Positions 40,210 through 47,549 of a stretch of DNA of 47,549 nt are shown piece after piece. The DNA comes from Clostridia bacterium (GTDB lineage Bacteria; Bacillota; Clostridia; Oscillospirales; CAG-272), in the NCBI GenBank assembly GCA_017508195.1, contig JAFVZL010000005.1:1-47549 (forward strand), read 5' to 3'. The translations under genes were made by a program, and so were the position numbers. Below the pieces are notes generated by a model. It saw only the letters and a list, made by a program, of their open reading frames with translations. It ran no database searches and was not told the DNA's origin. How positions within the stretch are numbered: the stretch's first letter is position 1; every line of letters begins with the position of its first letter.

Positions 40210-41937
40210 TTGACAAGATTACTTAAATATCTTAAGGGCTACACCAAGGAGAGCATTCTCGGACCGCTCCTCAAGCTTCTGGAGGCAACGCTCGAGCTTA
40301 TCGTCCCCCTGATAATTGCTATGATCGTGGACTATGGCATAATGGGAGATGGCGGAAGCTCGTACGTTATATGGATGTCGCTCCTTCTCGTCCTCTTCGG
40401 CGCTATCGGCCTTGCCTTCTCGGTTACCGCGCAGTATTTCTGTGCCAAGGCGTCAGTCGGCTTCGTTGCGAGAGTGCGCAGTGCGCTCTTTGGGAAGATA
40501 CAGACACTGTCTTATACCGATATTGACCGCATAGGTACGTCAACGATGATAACGAGAATGACCGGTGATGCATCTAAGGTGCAGAACGGTCTGAACCTTG
40601 CATTAAGGCTGCTTCTGCGCTCACCGTTCGTCGTATTCGGTGCTATGATAATGGCGTTCGTGGTCGATCCTACCTCGGCTACGTCCTTTGCGGTGGTTAT
40701 CCCCGTGCTCTCTGTCGTAGTGTTCGGCATTATGCTGATATCGATGCCCTTATACAAAAGGTCGCAGGCTGCGACTGACGGAATTCTCTTAAAGACCCGT
40801 GAGAATCTTGCGGGTGCGAGAGTTATTCGCGCCTTCTGCATGGAAAATGCGGAAACCGAGAGCTTCTCCGCGAGGAACGATGCTCTCACGGGTATACAGA
40901 AGCGTGTTGGAATGATATCCTCGCTTCTCAACCCTCTTACCTACGTAATTATCAACCTGGCAATTTTATGGCTCATGGAGCTCGGTGCTATACAGGTAGA
41001 TTCGGGAAATCTCACGGCGGGTGAGGTTCTCGCGCTCTACAACTATATGTCGCAGATACTCGTCGAGCTAATAAAGCTTGCCAACCTTATTATATCTATC
41101 ACGCGTGCGCTCGCCTCAGCAAGCAGAATTGCCGACGTGCTGGATATAGAGTCAACCGAGGTTTCGGGAAATGTCACAGATGGCAGTGATTCCGAGTACT
41201 CGGTCGAGATGCGCGGTGTATCTCTCACCTATTCGGGTGCCGGTGCTCCGTCGGTGTCGGGCATAGACCTGTCCGTAAGACACGGTGAGACTGTCGGCAT
41301 CATAGGCAGTACGGGCTCGGGCAAGACCTCGCTCATCAATCTTATCCCCGGCTTTTATCCTGCTACAGAGGGTGCCGTGCTCATCGACGGCACACCCGTA
41401 GGAGATTATTCCACCGAGGCTCTGCGTGAGCGCATCGGTGTGGTGCCTCAGAAGGCGGTGCTCTTCCGCGGAAGTGTGCGCGATAACATGAAGCTCGGTC
41501 ATCCGGATGCGAGCGATGAGGATGTCATCGAGGCACTTAAGACCGCGCAGGTGTACGACGTCGTCATGGACAAGGGCGGACTCGATGCCGAGATCGAGGA
41601 GGGCGGACAGAACCTCTCGGGCGGTCAGAAGCAAAGACTCACCATAGCGCGTGCGCTGGTCGGCAAGCCGAGCATTCTTATACTCGACGATTCGGCATCC
41701 GCGCTCGACTACGCAACCGATGCCGCACTCAGGCGCGCTATACGCGAGATGCAGGGTGAGGCAACGGTATTCATCGTTTCTCAGCGTACCTCATCGATAA
41801 TGCACGCAGACAAGATACTCGTTCTCGAGGATGGCGAGGCTATCGGCATGGGCACGCACGGCGAGCTCCTTAATACCTGCGAGGTGTACCGCGAGATACA
41901 CGAGTCGCAGTTCGGAGGAGGTGCGGTCAATGGCTAA
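40210..41937 (+). CDS. ABC exporter subunit, half-transporter with degenerate catalytic site
   Basis: A 575-aa half-ABC exporter (membrane domain about 1-315, ATPase about 330-570). Walker A is GSTGSGKTS, signature LSGGQKQR, and Walker B ends in LDD (D493-D494) instead of LDE, so the catalytic Glu is Asp. This gives the non-hydrolysing half of a heterodimer. It uses a TTG start at 40210 (GGAGG 7 nt upstream). Its last 8 nt overlap the partner subunit's ATG. Such pairs export drugs, peptides or lipids; the substrate is unknown. Confidence 0.9.
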   Translation: MTRLLKYLKGYTKESILGPLLKLLEATLELIVPLIIAMIVDYGIMGDGGSSYVIWMSLLLVLFGAIGLAFSVTAQYFCAKASVGFVARVRSALFGKIQTLSYTDIDRIGTSTMITRMTGDASKVQNGLNLALRLLLRSPFVVFGAMIMAFVVDPTSATSFAVVIPVLSVVVFGIMLISMPLYKRSQAATDGILLKTRENLAGARVIRAFCMENAETESFSARNDALTGIQKRVGMISSLLNPLTYVIINLAILWLMELGAIQVDSGNLTAGEVLALYNYMSQILVELIKLANLIISITRALASASRIADVLDIESTEVSGNVTDGSDSEYSVEMRGVSLTYSGAGAPSVSGIDLSVRHGETVGIIGSTGSGKTSLINLIPGFYPATEGAVLIDGTPVGDYSTEALRERIGVVPQKAVLFRGSVRDNMKLGHPDASDEDVIEALKTAQVYDVVMDKGGLDAEIEEGGQNLSGGQKQRLTIARALVGKPSILILDDSASALDYATDAALRRAIREMQGEATVFIVSQRTSSIMHADKILVLEDGEAIGMGTHGELLNTCEVYREIHESQFGGGAVNG

Positions 41938-43699
41938 AAAGATGGAAAAGGCTAAGCCCGGTACTCTCGGCAAGGTACTACGCTACATCGGAAGATATAA
42001 GCTGCTTCTCCCCCTCTCGCTTCTCTTTGCGCTGATCACGGTCGCGCTGACGCTCTACATTCCGATAATCATCGGTGATATCATCGACAATATAGGTACG
42101 GGCGAGATAGACTTCGTCTATATTGCAAAGCAGCTGCTTCTCGCAGCGATACTCATAGGCATTACGGCGGTTGCCAACTGGCTTATGAGCACGATAAACA
42201 ACAGAATCGCATATCAAGTGGTAAGGGATATAAGAAACGATGCCTTCAAGAAGGTGACTAAGCTCCCCTTATCCTATCTCGACACCCACGCGCACGGTGA
42301 TACCGTGAACCGAGTCATTAATGATGCGGATCAGTTTACCGAGGGACTTCTTCTCGGCTTTACTCAGCTCTTTACGGGAATACTCACCATAATCGGCACT
42401 CTCTTCTTTATGTTCTACATCAACTGGATAGTTGCTGTGGTCGTTGTGGTGCTTACTCCCATGTCACTCCTTATCGCAAGATTTATCGCTTCAAGAACAC
42501 ACTCCATGTTCAAGGCGCGCTCGGAAACAGAGGCAGAAACGACCGCACTTATCGGTGAGATGATCGGCAATCAGAAGCTGGTAAAGGCGTTCGCGTATGA
42601 AGATGATGCTATCAAGAGGTTCGAGAATGTAAACTCTCGTTTGCAAAAGAACACTCTCAGTGCAATTTTCTTCTCTTCCTTGGTTAATCCTACGACAAGA
42701 TTCATCAACAGCGTAGTATACGCAGCGGTGGCTTTCACAGGCGCGCTCCTGGCACTGAGCACCAAAGATTCGGCGGTTGCGTTCACCATAGGTGAGTTAT
42801 CCTGCCTGCTCGCGTATACTAATCAATACACCAAGCCCTTTAACGAAATATCGGGTGTTATTGCCGAGTTCCAGAATGCTCTTGCGTGTGCATCGCGCGT
42901 GTTTGAGCTTATTGAAGAGGATGCGGAGATATCCGACGAGGGTAACCGCGTCATTGGTGAGGCGGAGGGTAACGTAGCCTTTGATAACGTATCCTTCTCC
43001 TACACTCCCGAGAAGCCGCTTATCGAAAATATTTCTCTTTCTATCGTTCCCGGTCAGAGGGTCGCTATCGTCGGTCCAACGGGATGCGGTAAAACAACGC
43101 TCATCAACCTGCTTATGCGCTTCTATGACGTATCGGATGGTGCTATCCGTGTTGACGGAGATGACATCCGCGAGCTGACACGCCATTCACTGCGAAATAA
43201 TTACGGCATGGTGCTCCAGGACACATGGCTGAAGAGCGGCACTATCCGCGAGAATATCATTATGGGTAAGCTTGATGCTACCGACGAAGAAATAATAGCG
43301 GCGGCAAAGGCGGCGCACTCGCACAGCTTCATAAAAAGGCTGAAGAACGGATATGACACAGTCATCGGCGAAGGCGGTGAGGGGCTTTCCCAAGGACAGA
43401 AGCAGCTGCTTTGTATCACGAGAGTCATGCTGGCACTTCCTCCGATACTTATTCTCGACGAGGCTACCTCATCTATCGATACCAGAACCGAGATAAGGAT
43501 ACAAAAGGCGTTTGCCGAGATGATGTCGGGAAGAACGAGCTTCATCGTCGCTCACAGACTCTCTACTATCAAAGAAGCCGACCTCATCCTCGTTATGCGT
43601 GACGGTCATATAGTCGAGCACGGCAGACACGGGGAGCTCATCGAGCGTGACGGCTTCTACGCGCACCTTTACAAAAGTCGGTTCCCCACGGAGGAATAA
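41930..43699 (+). CDS. ABC exporter subunit, half-transporter with canonical site
   Basis: A 589-aa half-exporter: six TM helices in about 40-320, ATPase about 345-585 with Walker A GPTGCGKTT, signature LSQGQKQL and Walker B LDE (E511). The Gln in the LSQGQ signature is typical of one half of BmrCD-like pairs. Its start at 41930 follows GGAGGAGG and overlaps the upstream stop by 8 nt. The longer frame from 41831 is an extension without a site. It forms the active half of the heterodimer with 40210-41937. Confidence 0.92.
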   Translation: MAKKMEKAKPGTLGKVLRYIGRYKLLLPLSLLFALITVALTLYIPIIIGDIIDNIGTGEIDFVYIAKQLLLAAILIGITAVANWLMSTINNRIAYQVVRDIRNDAFKKVTKLPLSYLDTHAHGDTVNRVINDADQFTEGLLLGFTQLFTGILTIIGTLFFMFYINWIVAVVVVVLTPMSLLIARFIASRTHSMFKARSETEAETTALIGEMIGNQKLVKAFAYEDDAIKRFENVNSRLQKNTLSAIFFSSLVNPTTRFINSVVYAAVAFTGALLALSTKDSAVAFTIGELSCLLAYTNQYTKPFNEISGVIAEFQNALACASRVFELIEEDAEISDEGNRVIGEAEGNVAFDNVSFSYTPEKPLIENISLSIVPGQRVAIVGPTGCGKTTLINLLMRFYDVSDGAIRVDGDDIRELTRHSLRNNYGMVLQDTWLKSGTIRENIIMGKLDATDEEIIAAAKAAHSHSFIKRLKNGYDTVIGEGGEGLSQGQKQLLCITRVMLALPPILILDEATSSIDTRTEIRIQKAFAEMMSGRTSFIVAHRLSTIKEADLILVMRDGHIVEHGRHGELIERDGFYAHLYKSRFPTEE

Positions 43700-43701
43700 A
43701 A

Positions 43702-44673
43702 ATGACTAACCGTAAGAAAATATACAAATTAGTGCTGAATGCTCTTGCAAAGCGGGATATGACCCGCGAGAAGCTGCTCAGTTCTGTTACCGAACAGCTG
43801 CTCGGTGCCTGCACAGGCGGCACCTGCCCTGTCGGAAAGGTAAGCGAGGCGCGAGGCGCAACGGGTGCGGTTATAACCGAAATGCTCGACACGGGTGTGG
43901 TAATCTCCGAGGGCGAGATCCTCGCTCTTGCATCCTCAAAGCCTATCGCGCTGCGCGCGGAAAGCTGTGAAAAGGAGATCATTTCCCTGCTCTCGGAAAA
44001 AGCTATGTCTAAGCGCGAGATACGCGATAGACTGGTACGCCACTTCGGCACTGACAAGACCTCGTCCAAGCATGATGATAATATACTTTTCACCCTTATC
44101 GGTCAGGTGCTAAAGCGGCTTGTTGGCTTTGGGCTCATCGTAATAGAAGATGGCGACTACAAGATAGCGCCCGAGAAGGCGGCGAGGCTCAACGATATAA
44201 CAGAATACGCGGCTTTGAAGAGCGAGCTTATGGCAAGGATACACTCAAAGGGCGGTGAGTTCTTCGAGCACTTTGTCCTCACCCTGCTCTCAAAGCACTT
44301 TATCAAGCACGGCAAAACTGTCACCGAGGGATACGTTACCGGCGGCAGCTCTGACGGCGGAATCGACGGCATAATCAAGACTACCGACTCTCTCGGCTTC
44401 CGCGAGAATCACATGATACAGGCAAAGAACAGGCTCGAGCTGACGAGCGAGACTGCGGTCAGGAGCTTTTACGGCGCGGTATGTGCGGCACAGGGCTCAA
44501 GGGGTATATTCGCTACGACCTCGGACTTTCACCCATCGGCAAGGAGCTTTCTCGAGGGAATCGACAATTGCATCGGTATAAATGCCGATATGATATTCAA
44601 GCTCGCATGCGAGTGTCAGTACGGCGTGAAGAAACACGGCGACAAATACGTTATCGATACAAAAATACTATAA
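43702..44673 (+). CDS. Mrr-like restriction endonuclease domain protein
   Basis: A 323-aa protein. The N-terminal 170 residues contain two likely winged-helix parts (RKKIYKLVLNALAKRDMTRE and CEKEIISLLSEKAMSKREIRDRL). The C-terminal part is a Mrr-type PD-(D/E)xK nuclease: GGEFFEHFVLTLLSKHF, SSDGGIDGII with the acidic Asp and MIQAKNR with the QxK lysine. Mrr relatives cleave methylated or foreign DNA. No methylase is next to it. It starts 2 nt after the ABC gene, so co-transcription is expected. Confidence 0.82.
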   Translation: MTNRKKIYKLVLNALAKRDMTREKLLSSVTEQLLGACTGGTCPVGKVSEARGATGAVITEMLDTGVVISEGEILALASSKPIALRAESCEKEIISLLSEKAMSKREIRDRLVRHFGTDKTSSKHDDNILFTLIGQVLKRLVGFGLIVIEDGDYKIAPEKAARLNDITEYAALKSELMARIHSKGGEFFEHFVLTLLSKHFIKHGKTVTEGYVTGGSSDGGIDGIIKTTDSLGFRENHMIQAKNRLELTSETAVRSFYGAVCAAQGSRGIFATTSDFHPSARSFLEGIDNCIGINADMIFKLACECQYGVKKHGDKYVIDTKIL

Positions 44674-44685
44674 TTGGAGTTGTAA

Positions 44686-45186
44686 ATGAATTTTAACGAA
44701 GCAAAAAAGAAAATAGATGCGGCTCTCGGCACCGCCGAGGAGAAGCTCGCAGGTCTTGGCATCACTGTAACAAGGGAGCTCGAGGTCACCGAGAATCAGA
44801 TCTCCGAGTGCGAGAGCGAAACTCTTTACATCATAGGATCGCTCGCGCTGACAGGAGAGGGGCTGACCGAGGATGACACCTACTATCTCTCCATAGAGGC
44901 TCGTGTTGATGCGGGCGAGGTAAGCGAGGAGGCACTCGATGAGGCAATAGCTAAGTTTGATGCCCGCGCTCTCGAGGCATACGAGAGACTTTCCCAAGCT
45001 GAGGATAAGCTCGCTACGCTCGTTCTCATGGGCAAGGAGGTAGACGAGGAGCTCGAGCGTGTTTATGCCGAGGAGGCAGCAAAGAACGAGAAGGCTATCA
45101 AAAAGGACCTCAAGCTCGCTATCATAGGAACGGTCGGAATAATCGTTCTCTTAGTTCTCGCGGTAGTACTTTCAAAGCTGCTATAA
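44686..45186 (+). CDS. Uncharacterised C-tail-anchored protein
   Basis: A 166-aa protein: an acidic N-terminal half (AEEKLAGLGITV, ENQISECESETLYII), a helical middle with many Glu (YERLSQAEDKLATL, LERVYAEEAAKNEKAIKKD) suggesting a coiled coil, and one C-terminal membrane segment (LAIIGTVGIIVLLVLAVVLS). The topology suggests a cytoplasmic domain anchored by its tail. I recognise no family. It follows the Mrr-like gene by 12 nt behind TTGGAG. Confidence 0.75.
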   Translation: MNFNEAKKKIDAALGTAEEKLAGLGITVTRELEVTENQISECESETLYIIGSLALTGEGLTEDDTYYLSIEARVDAGEVSEEALDEAIAKFDARALEAYERLSQAEDKLATLVLMGKEVDEELERVYAEEAAKNEKAIKKDLKLAIIGTVGIIVLLVLAVVLSKLL

Positions 45187-45218
45187 TTTATCAGGCGCGA
45201 TGCCGGAAGAGGTAGAAT

Positions 45219-45428
45219 ATGGCGTTGGACTTTTCTAAATACATGGGCAAGCGCCCGTCAAACTGCGAGAGCTGCGAATTCTATGATTACGACGAGTATA
45301 CGGACAGCTACTCATGCTCGCTCTCCCTCGATGAGGACGAGATGGCAGACTACGTTTCGGGATATACCCGCGATTGCAAGTACTACCGCTTCTATGACGA
45401 GTATAAGAGCGTTCACAAGCAGATCTAG
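45219..45428 (+). CDS. Small Cys-rich protein, DUF6472-like
   Basis: A 69-aa protein with two cysteine pairs (NCESCEFY and later SCSL, DCKYYRFYDEY) and many Asp, Glu and Tyr residues. I recall a clostridial family with the same layout (DUF6472), of unknown function; possibly a metal-binding protein. GGAAGAGG stands 9 nt before the start. Confidence 0.75.
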   Translation: MALDFSKYMGKRPSNCESCEFYDYDEYTDSYSCSLSLDEDEMADYVSGYTRDCKYYRFYDEYKSVHKQI

Positions 45429-45483
45429 TGACAAAATCGGCATTTTCAACAAAAAATTTTTACATTTTTTTGTTTTTCGCAAA

Positions 45484-45540
45484 CGAGAAAACGAGAGAAA
45501 ACGAGAGAAAACGAGAGCTTTTACGAGCTCTCGTTTTCTA
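45484..45540 (+). terminator. Terminator-like hairpin preceded by 10-bp tandem repeats
   Basis: Three copies of GAGAGAAAAC (45484-45514, first partial) run into a stem AGAAAACGAGAGC/GCTCTCGTTTTCT (45506-45539). No T run follows; the role as terminator is uncertain. Confidence 0.4.
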
Positions 45541-45575
45541 AATTGATTTGGAACGAAAAAAGTTCTCAAAACCTA

Positions 45576-45604
45576 TTGACAAACTTTATGCCTTATGTTA
45601 TAAT
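45576..45604 (+). promoter_or_regulatory. Consensus promoter of rplM-rpsI
   Basis: TTGACA (45576-45581), 17-bp spacer, TATAAT (45599-45604), both perfect, fitting a ribosomal protein operon. Confidence 0.85.
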
Positions 45605-45649
45605 TAACGAGCTTGTAAAAAGACTTGAAAATTTATGGAGGAAAACAAA

Positions 45650-46075
45650 ATGTCCACTTTCATGGCAAAGGCAGAGACCATCGAGCGCAGATGGTTCGTT
45701 ATCGATGCTGCAGGTCAGCCTCTTGGCAGAACTGCTGTTAAGGCTGCCAACATTCTTCGCGGTAAGCACAGACCCGAGTTCACTCCCCACGCAGACTGCG
45801 GTGAGTACGTAATCATAATCAACGCTTCCAAGGCCGTTCTCACAGGTAGAAAGCTTGAGCAGAAGTATTACCGTCACCACTCCGGTTACATCGGCGGTCT
45901 CAAGGAGATCCAGTACAAGAAGCTTATGGCAACACGCCCCGAGTTCGCTATGGAGCTCGCTGTTAAGGGAATGCTCCCTCACAACACTCTTGGCGCTAAG
46001 GCGTTCACCCGTCTTCACGTTTACGCAGGCGAAAGCCACGAGCAGGCTGCTCAGAAGCCTATCGTACTTGACTAA
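45650..46075 (+). CDS. rplM: 50S ribosomal protein L13
   Basis: A 141-aa ribosomal protein (early assembly, 23S domain). Typical: [62 protein letters not shown] and [21 protein letters not shown]. The start is the ATG at 45650, 8 nt after GGAGG; the ATG at 45635 contains that site. It forms the standard rplM-rpsI operon. Confidence 0.98.
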   Translation: MSTFMAKAETIERRWFVIDAAGQPLGRTAVKAANILRGKHRPEFTPHADCGEYVIIINASKAVLTGRKLEQKYYRHHSGYIGGLKEIQYKKLMATRPEFAMELAVKGMLPHNTLGAKAFTRLHVYAGESHEQAAQKPIVLD

Positions 46076-46094
46076 TAAGGGAGGATAGATAATA

Positions 46095-46496
46095 ATGTAT
46101 ACTAGTGCAAAGCCCTATTTCTACGGCACAGGCAGAAGAAAGAAGTCTGTTGCGAGAGTTCGTCTTTATCCCGGTTCGGGTGTTATCACCATCAACGGCA
46201 GAGATATCGACGATTACTTCGGTCTTGATACCCTTAAGCTCATCGTTAACCAGCCCTTCGGTGTTACCGAGACTGTTGGTAAGTTCGATATCGTTGCTAA
46301 CGTAAGAGGCGGCGGCTTCTCCGGTCAGGCAGGCGCTATCCGTCACGGCGTTGCTCGTGCTCTTCTTACCGCTGACGAGGCTTACAAGCCCCTTCTCAAG
46401 AAGGCAGGACTTCTTACTCGTGACCCTCGTATGAAGGAGAGAAAGAAGTACGGACTCAAGGCTGCTCGTCGTGCACCTCAGTTCTCAAAGAGATAA
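46095..46496 (+). CDS. rpsI: 30S ribosomal protein S9
   Basis: A 133-aa ribosomal protein. Typical: [53 protein letters not shown] and the basic C-terminus ending [16 protein letters not shown] that touches the P-site tRNA. It begins 19 nt after rplM behind GGGAGG. Confidence 0.98.
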   Translation: MYTSAKPYFYGTGRRKKSVARVRLYPGSGVITINGRDIDDYFGLDTLKLIVNQPFGVTETVGKFDIVANVRGGGFSGQAGAIRHGVARALLTADEAYKPLLKKAGLLTRDPRMKERKKYGLKAARRAPQFSKR

Positions 46497-46518
46497 TTTT
46501 GTCACAGACAAAATACGA

Positions 46519-46549
46519 AAAAATGCTCCGATTTTTCGGAGCATTTTTT
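46519..46549 (+). terminator. Intrinsic terminator after rpsI
   Basis: AAAATGCTCCGA and TCGGAGCATTTT form a 12-bp stem around TTTT, with T6 after. Confidence 0.9.
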
Positions 46550-46572
46550 GTTATCTCTTCGATGAACCGAGG

Positions 46573-46760
46573 TGCAAACTATGATTGCCTTACGGCAAGT
46601 TATGATGCTCGCAAAGCGAGCAGTTATGAGAGGCTCCGCCTCGTGATGATGCCCTATCGGGCAGTTTTACGTAACAAAGGCAATCATATCATAACGTGCC
46701 ATAGGCACTCATAACTTTTGCGAAGCAAAATCATAACGTTCATGATGTGAACTCATAACT
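46573..46760. repeat. Second mini-hairpin island, mirrored linkers
   Basis: Seven short hairpins: TTGCC/GGCAA, TGCTCGC/GCGAGCA, GAGGC/GCCTC, TGCCC/GGGCA, GTGCC/GGCAC, TTTTGC/GCAAAA, GTTCA/TGAAC. In the left half the linker is GTTATGA (or GTGATGA); in the right half it is the reverse complement TCATAAC. The left edge ATGATTGCCTT returns inverted as AAAGGCAATCAT (46677-46688), so the island folds on itself as one large inverted repeat as well as many small ones. Confidence 0.85.
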
Positions 46761-46879
46761 ATAAACTCTTCACCGCACTTTCCAAGCACGCAGGACACAG
46801 GTAACGAAATCACCTCTAAATCTTGCGTTCACATCTTCAAAGAATACAAAGCCAAGAGCCTCTAATCTATCGAACACGA

Positions 46880-47035
46880 TAATCAAACAAAGCGAGTCTG
46901 CAAGCTTGCTTGTAAGCGAGCGAGTGCAGATTGCTCCTGCGAGTGTTTTGCGAATAGCAAAACGAAGTGCGTAGCACCACCTCGCAAGAGGGGTAACTCG
47001 CGAGAGTATTTGCTTTAACAAATGTGGCGGTTCAA
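46880..47035 (-). repeat. Degenerate palindromic tail
   Basis: Overlapping short inverted repeats continue: TCTGCAAGCTTGC/GTAAGCGAGCGAGTGCAGA, TTTTGC/GCAAAA, GTGCGTAGCAC, CTCGC/GCGAG, ATTTG/CAAAT. No clear linker is kept. The frame 46770-47021 runs through this and is unsupported as a gene. No other feature is seen in 46761-47050. Confidence 0.45.
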
Positions 47036-47059
47036 TTTGTAAATAACCCCGCCGTCCTA

Positions 47060-47088
47060 TTTACTTTTCACCGTTTTTATAGTATAAT
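47060..47088 (+). promoter_or_regulatory. Promoter of the zinc-ribbon gene
   Basis: TTTACT (47060-47065), 17-bp spacer, TATAAT (47083-47088), 41 bp before the start. Confidence 0.6.
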
Positions 47089-47129
47089 CTAACTAATCGA
47101 TAAACTTGAATTTTATGAGGGGGCACAAA

Positions 47130-47333
47130 ATGGACAAAAAATGCATTGAATGCGGAGGAGAATTGATAGAAGGAAAACTTGCCGGAATGCACGCTTCTTG
47201 CTTTTACCCTAATGGAGAATTAAAAAAAATGAAACCAAAGTACAGCAAAACTGTATGCTATTGTTGCAAAAAATGCGGATTAATTCAAAACATTAGAGCA
47301 GTTGACATTGATAAAATAGCAGACTGTACTTAA
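47130..47333 (+). CDS. Small zinc-ribbon protein
   Basis: A 67-aa protein with two knuckles: KCIECGGELIEGKL and CYCCKKCGLIQNI (CxxC and CxxC-type), a zinc ribbon like those in small uncharacterised nucleic acid-binding proteins. Start at 47130 is set by GAGGGGG 6 nt upstream. Base composition is more AT-rich than in the neighbours, so it may be a recent arrival. Its last 41 nt overlap the end of the opposite-strand XRE gene. Confidence 0.78.
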   Translation: MDKKCIECGGELIEGKLAGMHASCFYPNGELKKMKPKYSKTVCYCCKKCGLIQNIRAVDIDKIADCT

Positions 47334-47549
47334 TAAATTCCAATTTGTCGAGCAGTACAATGTTGGTGTGATTTTGGTGCAAATTTGGTGCAACACTTTG
47401 TGAAACGATAATCAACTCGTCTAAACTCAATCCAAACTCATCGCTAAGTGCTATCAAATTGGATATATCTGGTATTCCATTGTCAGTTTCCCACTTAGCA
47501 ACTGCAGAACGAGAAATCCCCAACTTTTCAGATAACTGCTCTTGAGTAA
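47293..47549 (-). CDS. XRE-family regulator, 5' end cut by window edge
   Basis: An open frame from the window edge to the stop at 47293 (85 residues visible). It starts within the helix-turn-helix: TQEQLSEKLGISRSAVAKWE, DNGIPDISNLIALSDEFGLSLDELI, followed by a short C-terminal tail. The N-terminus lies beyond 47549. It may control the zinc-ribbon gene or a gene outside the window. Confidence 0.8.
   Translation of the reverse strand, partial: TQEQLSEKLGISRSAVAKWETDNGIPDISNLIALSDEFGLSLDELIIVSQSVAPNLHQNHTNIVLLDKLEFIKYSLLFYQCQLL

Noticed and set aside
46770-47021. An 83-aa minus-strand frame
   Set aside because: It crosses degenerate hairpins and has no ribosome binding site; kept only as a possible remnant in the findings.

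Overview
The window looks like a piece of chromosome from an endospore-lineage member of the Clostridia (Bacillota). The signs are strong AGGAGG-type ribosome binding sites, sigma-A promoters with 17-bp spacers, spoIIR, a RicT/YaaT-type PSP1 protein, a LysM spore-hydrolase-like protein, a T-box in front of thrS and a cobalamin riboswitch. Gene order is mixed housekeeping and accessory, with no phage, transposase, rRNA or tRNA gene recognised. A gut or anaerobic habitat is suggested by the ferredoxin, GH2/GH28 enzymes and B12 uptake, but this is inference.

Layout. 1-340: tandem copies of a palindrome-rich repeat (family A). 420-4800: tag glycosylase, a TIM-barrel/metallo-beta-lactamase fusion, a membrane protein, a D-lyxose-isomerase-like cupin and a conserved hypothetical. 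4807-5718: a secreted nuclease lipoprotein. 5876-11496: a VTC polyphosphate polymerase, a DUF4956 membrane protein, a Cthe_2159-type beta-helix lipoprotein and a two-component system. 11566-12955 (minus): a B12 module (cobalamin riboswitch, DUF4430 lipoprotein, ECF S component, 54-aa protein). 12972-13173: repeat A. 13347-18177: DUF1846 protein, GH2 enzyme, spoIIR, smpB. 18367-20910 (minus): metal-efflux operon (ArsR regulator, free HMA chaperone, P1B ATPase) with a consensus promoter and an operator-like palindrome. 21082-24399 (minus): PqqD-like protein, S26-like peptidase, nucleotidyltransferase and a surface serine protease in one operon. 24518-26124: LysM/GH18-like protein followed by an island of about 16 short hairpins. 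26152-29298 (minus): tatD and metG behind two tandem A repeats. 29525-35233: holB, ricT, ferredoxin, tRNA methyltransferase, rsmI, GH28. 35307-36560: XRE regulator, divergent zinc-finger membrane protein, HPr-like protein. 36601-39237: repeat B, T-box, thrS. 39247-45428: aldose epimerase, heterodimeric ABC exporter, Mrr-like nuclease and two small proteins. 45576-46496: rplM-rpsI. 46566-47040: a second hairpin island and degenerate hairpins. 47130-47549: zinc-ribbon protein and an XRE regulator cut by the window edge.

The most unusual content is non-coding. Intergenic islands are built from many consecutive 5-8 bp-stem hairpins joined by a constant linker of about 7 nt (25672-26035 and 46573-46760), and a related family of units of about 200-230 bp (A and B) is made of six or seven consecutive palindromes. 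In the second island the linker switches to its reverse complement halfway, so the whole island is itself a large inverted repeat. These do not look like CRISPR, REP/BIME or ordinary terminators and are the best candidates for something undescribed.
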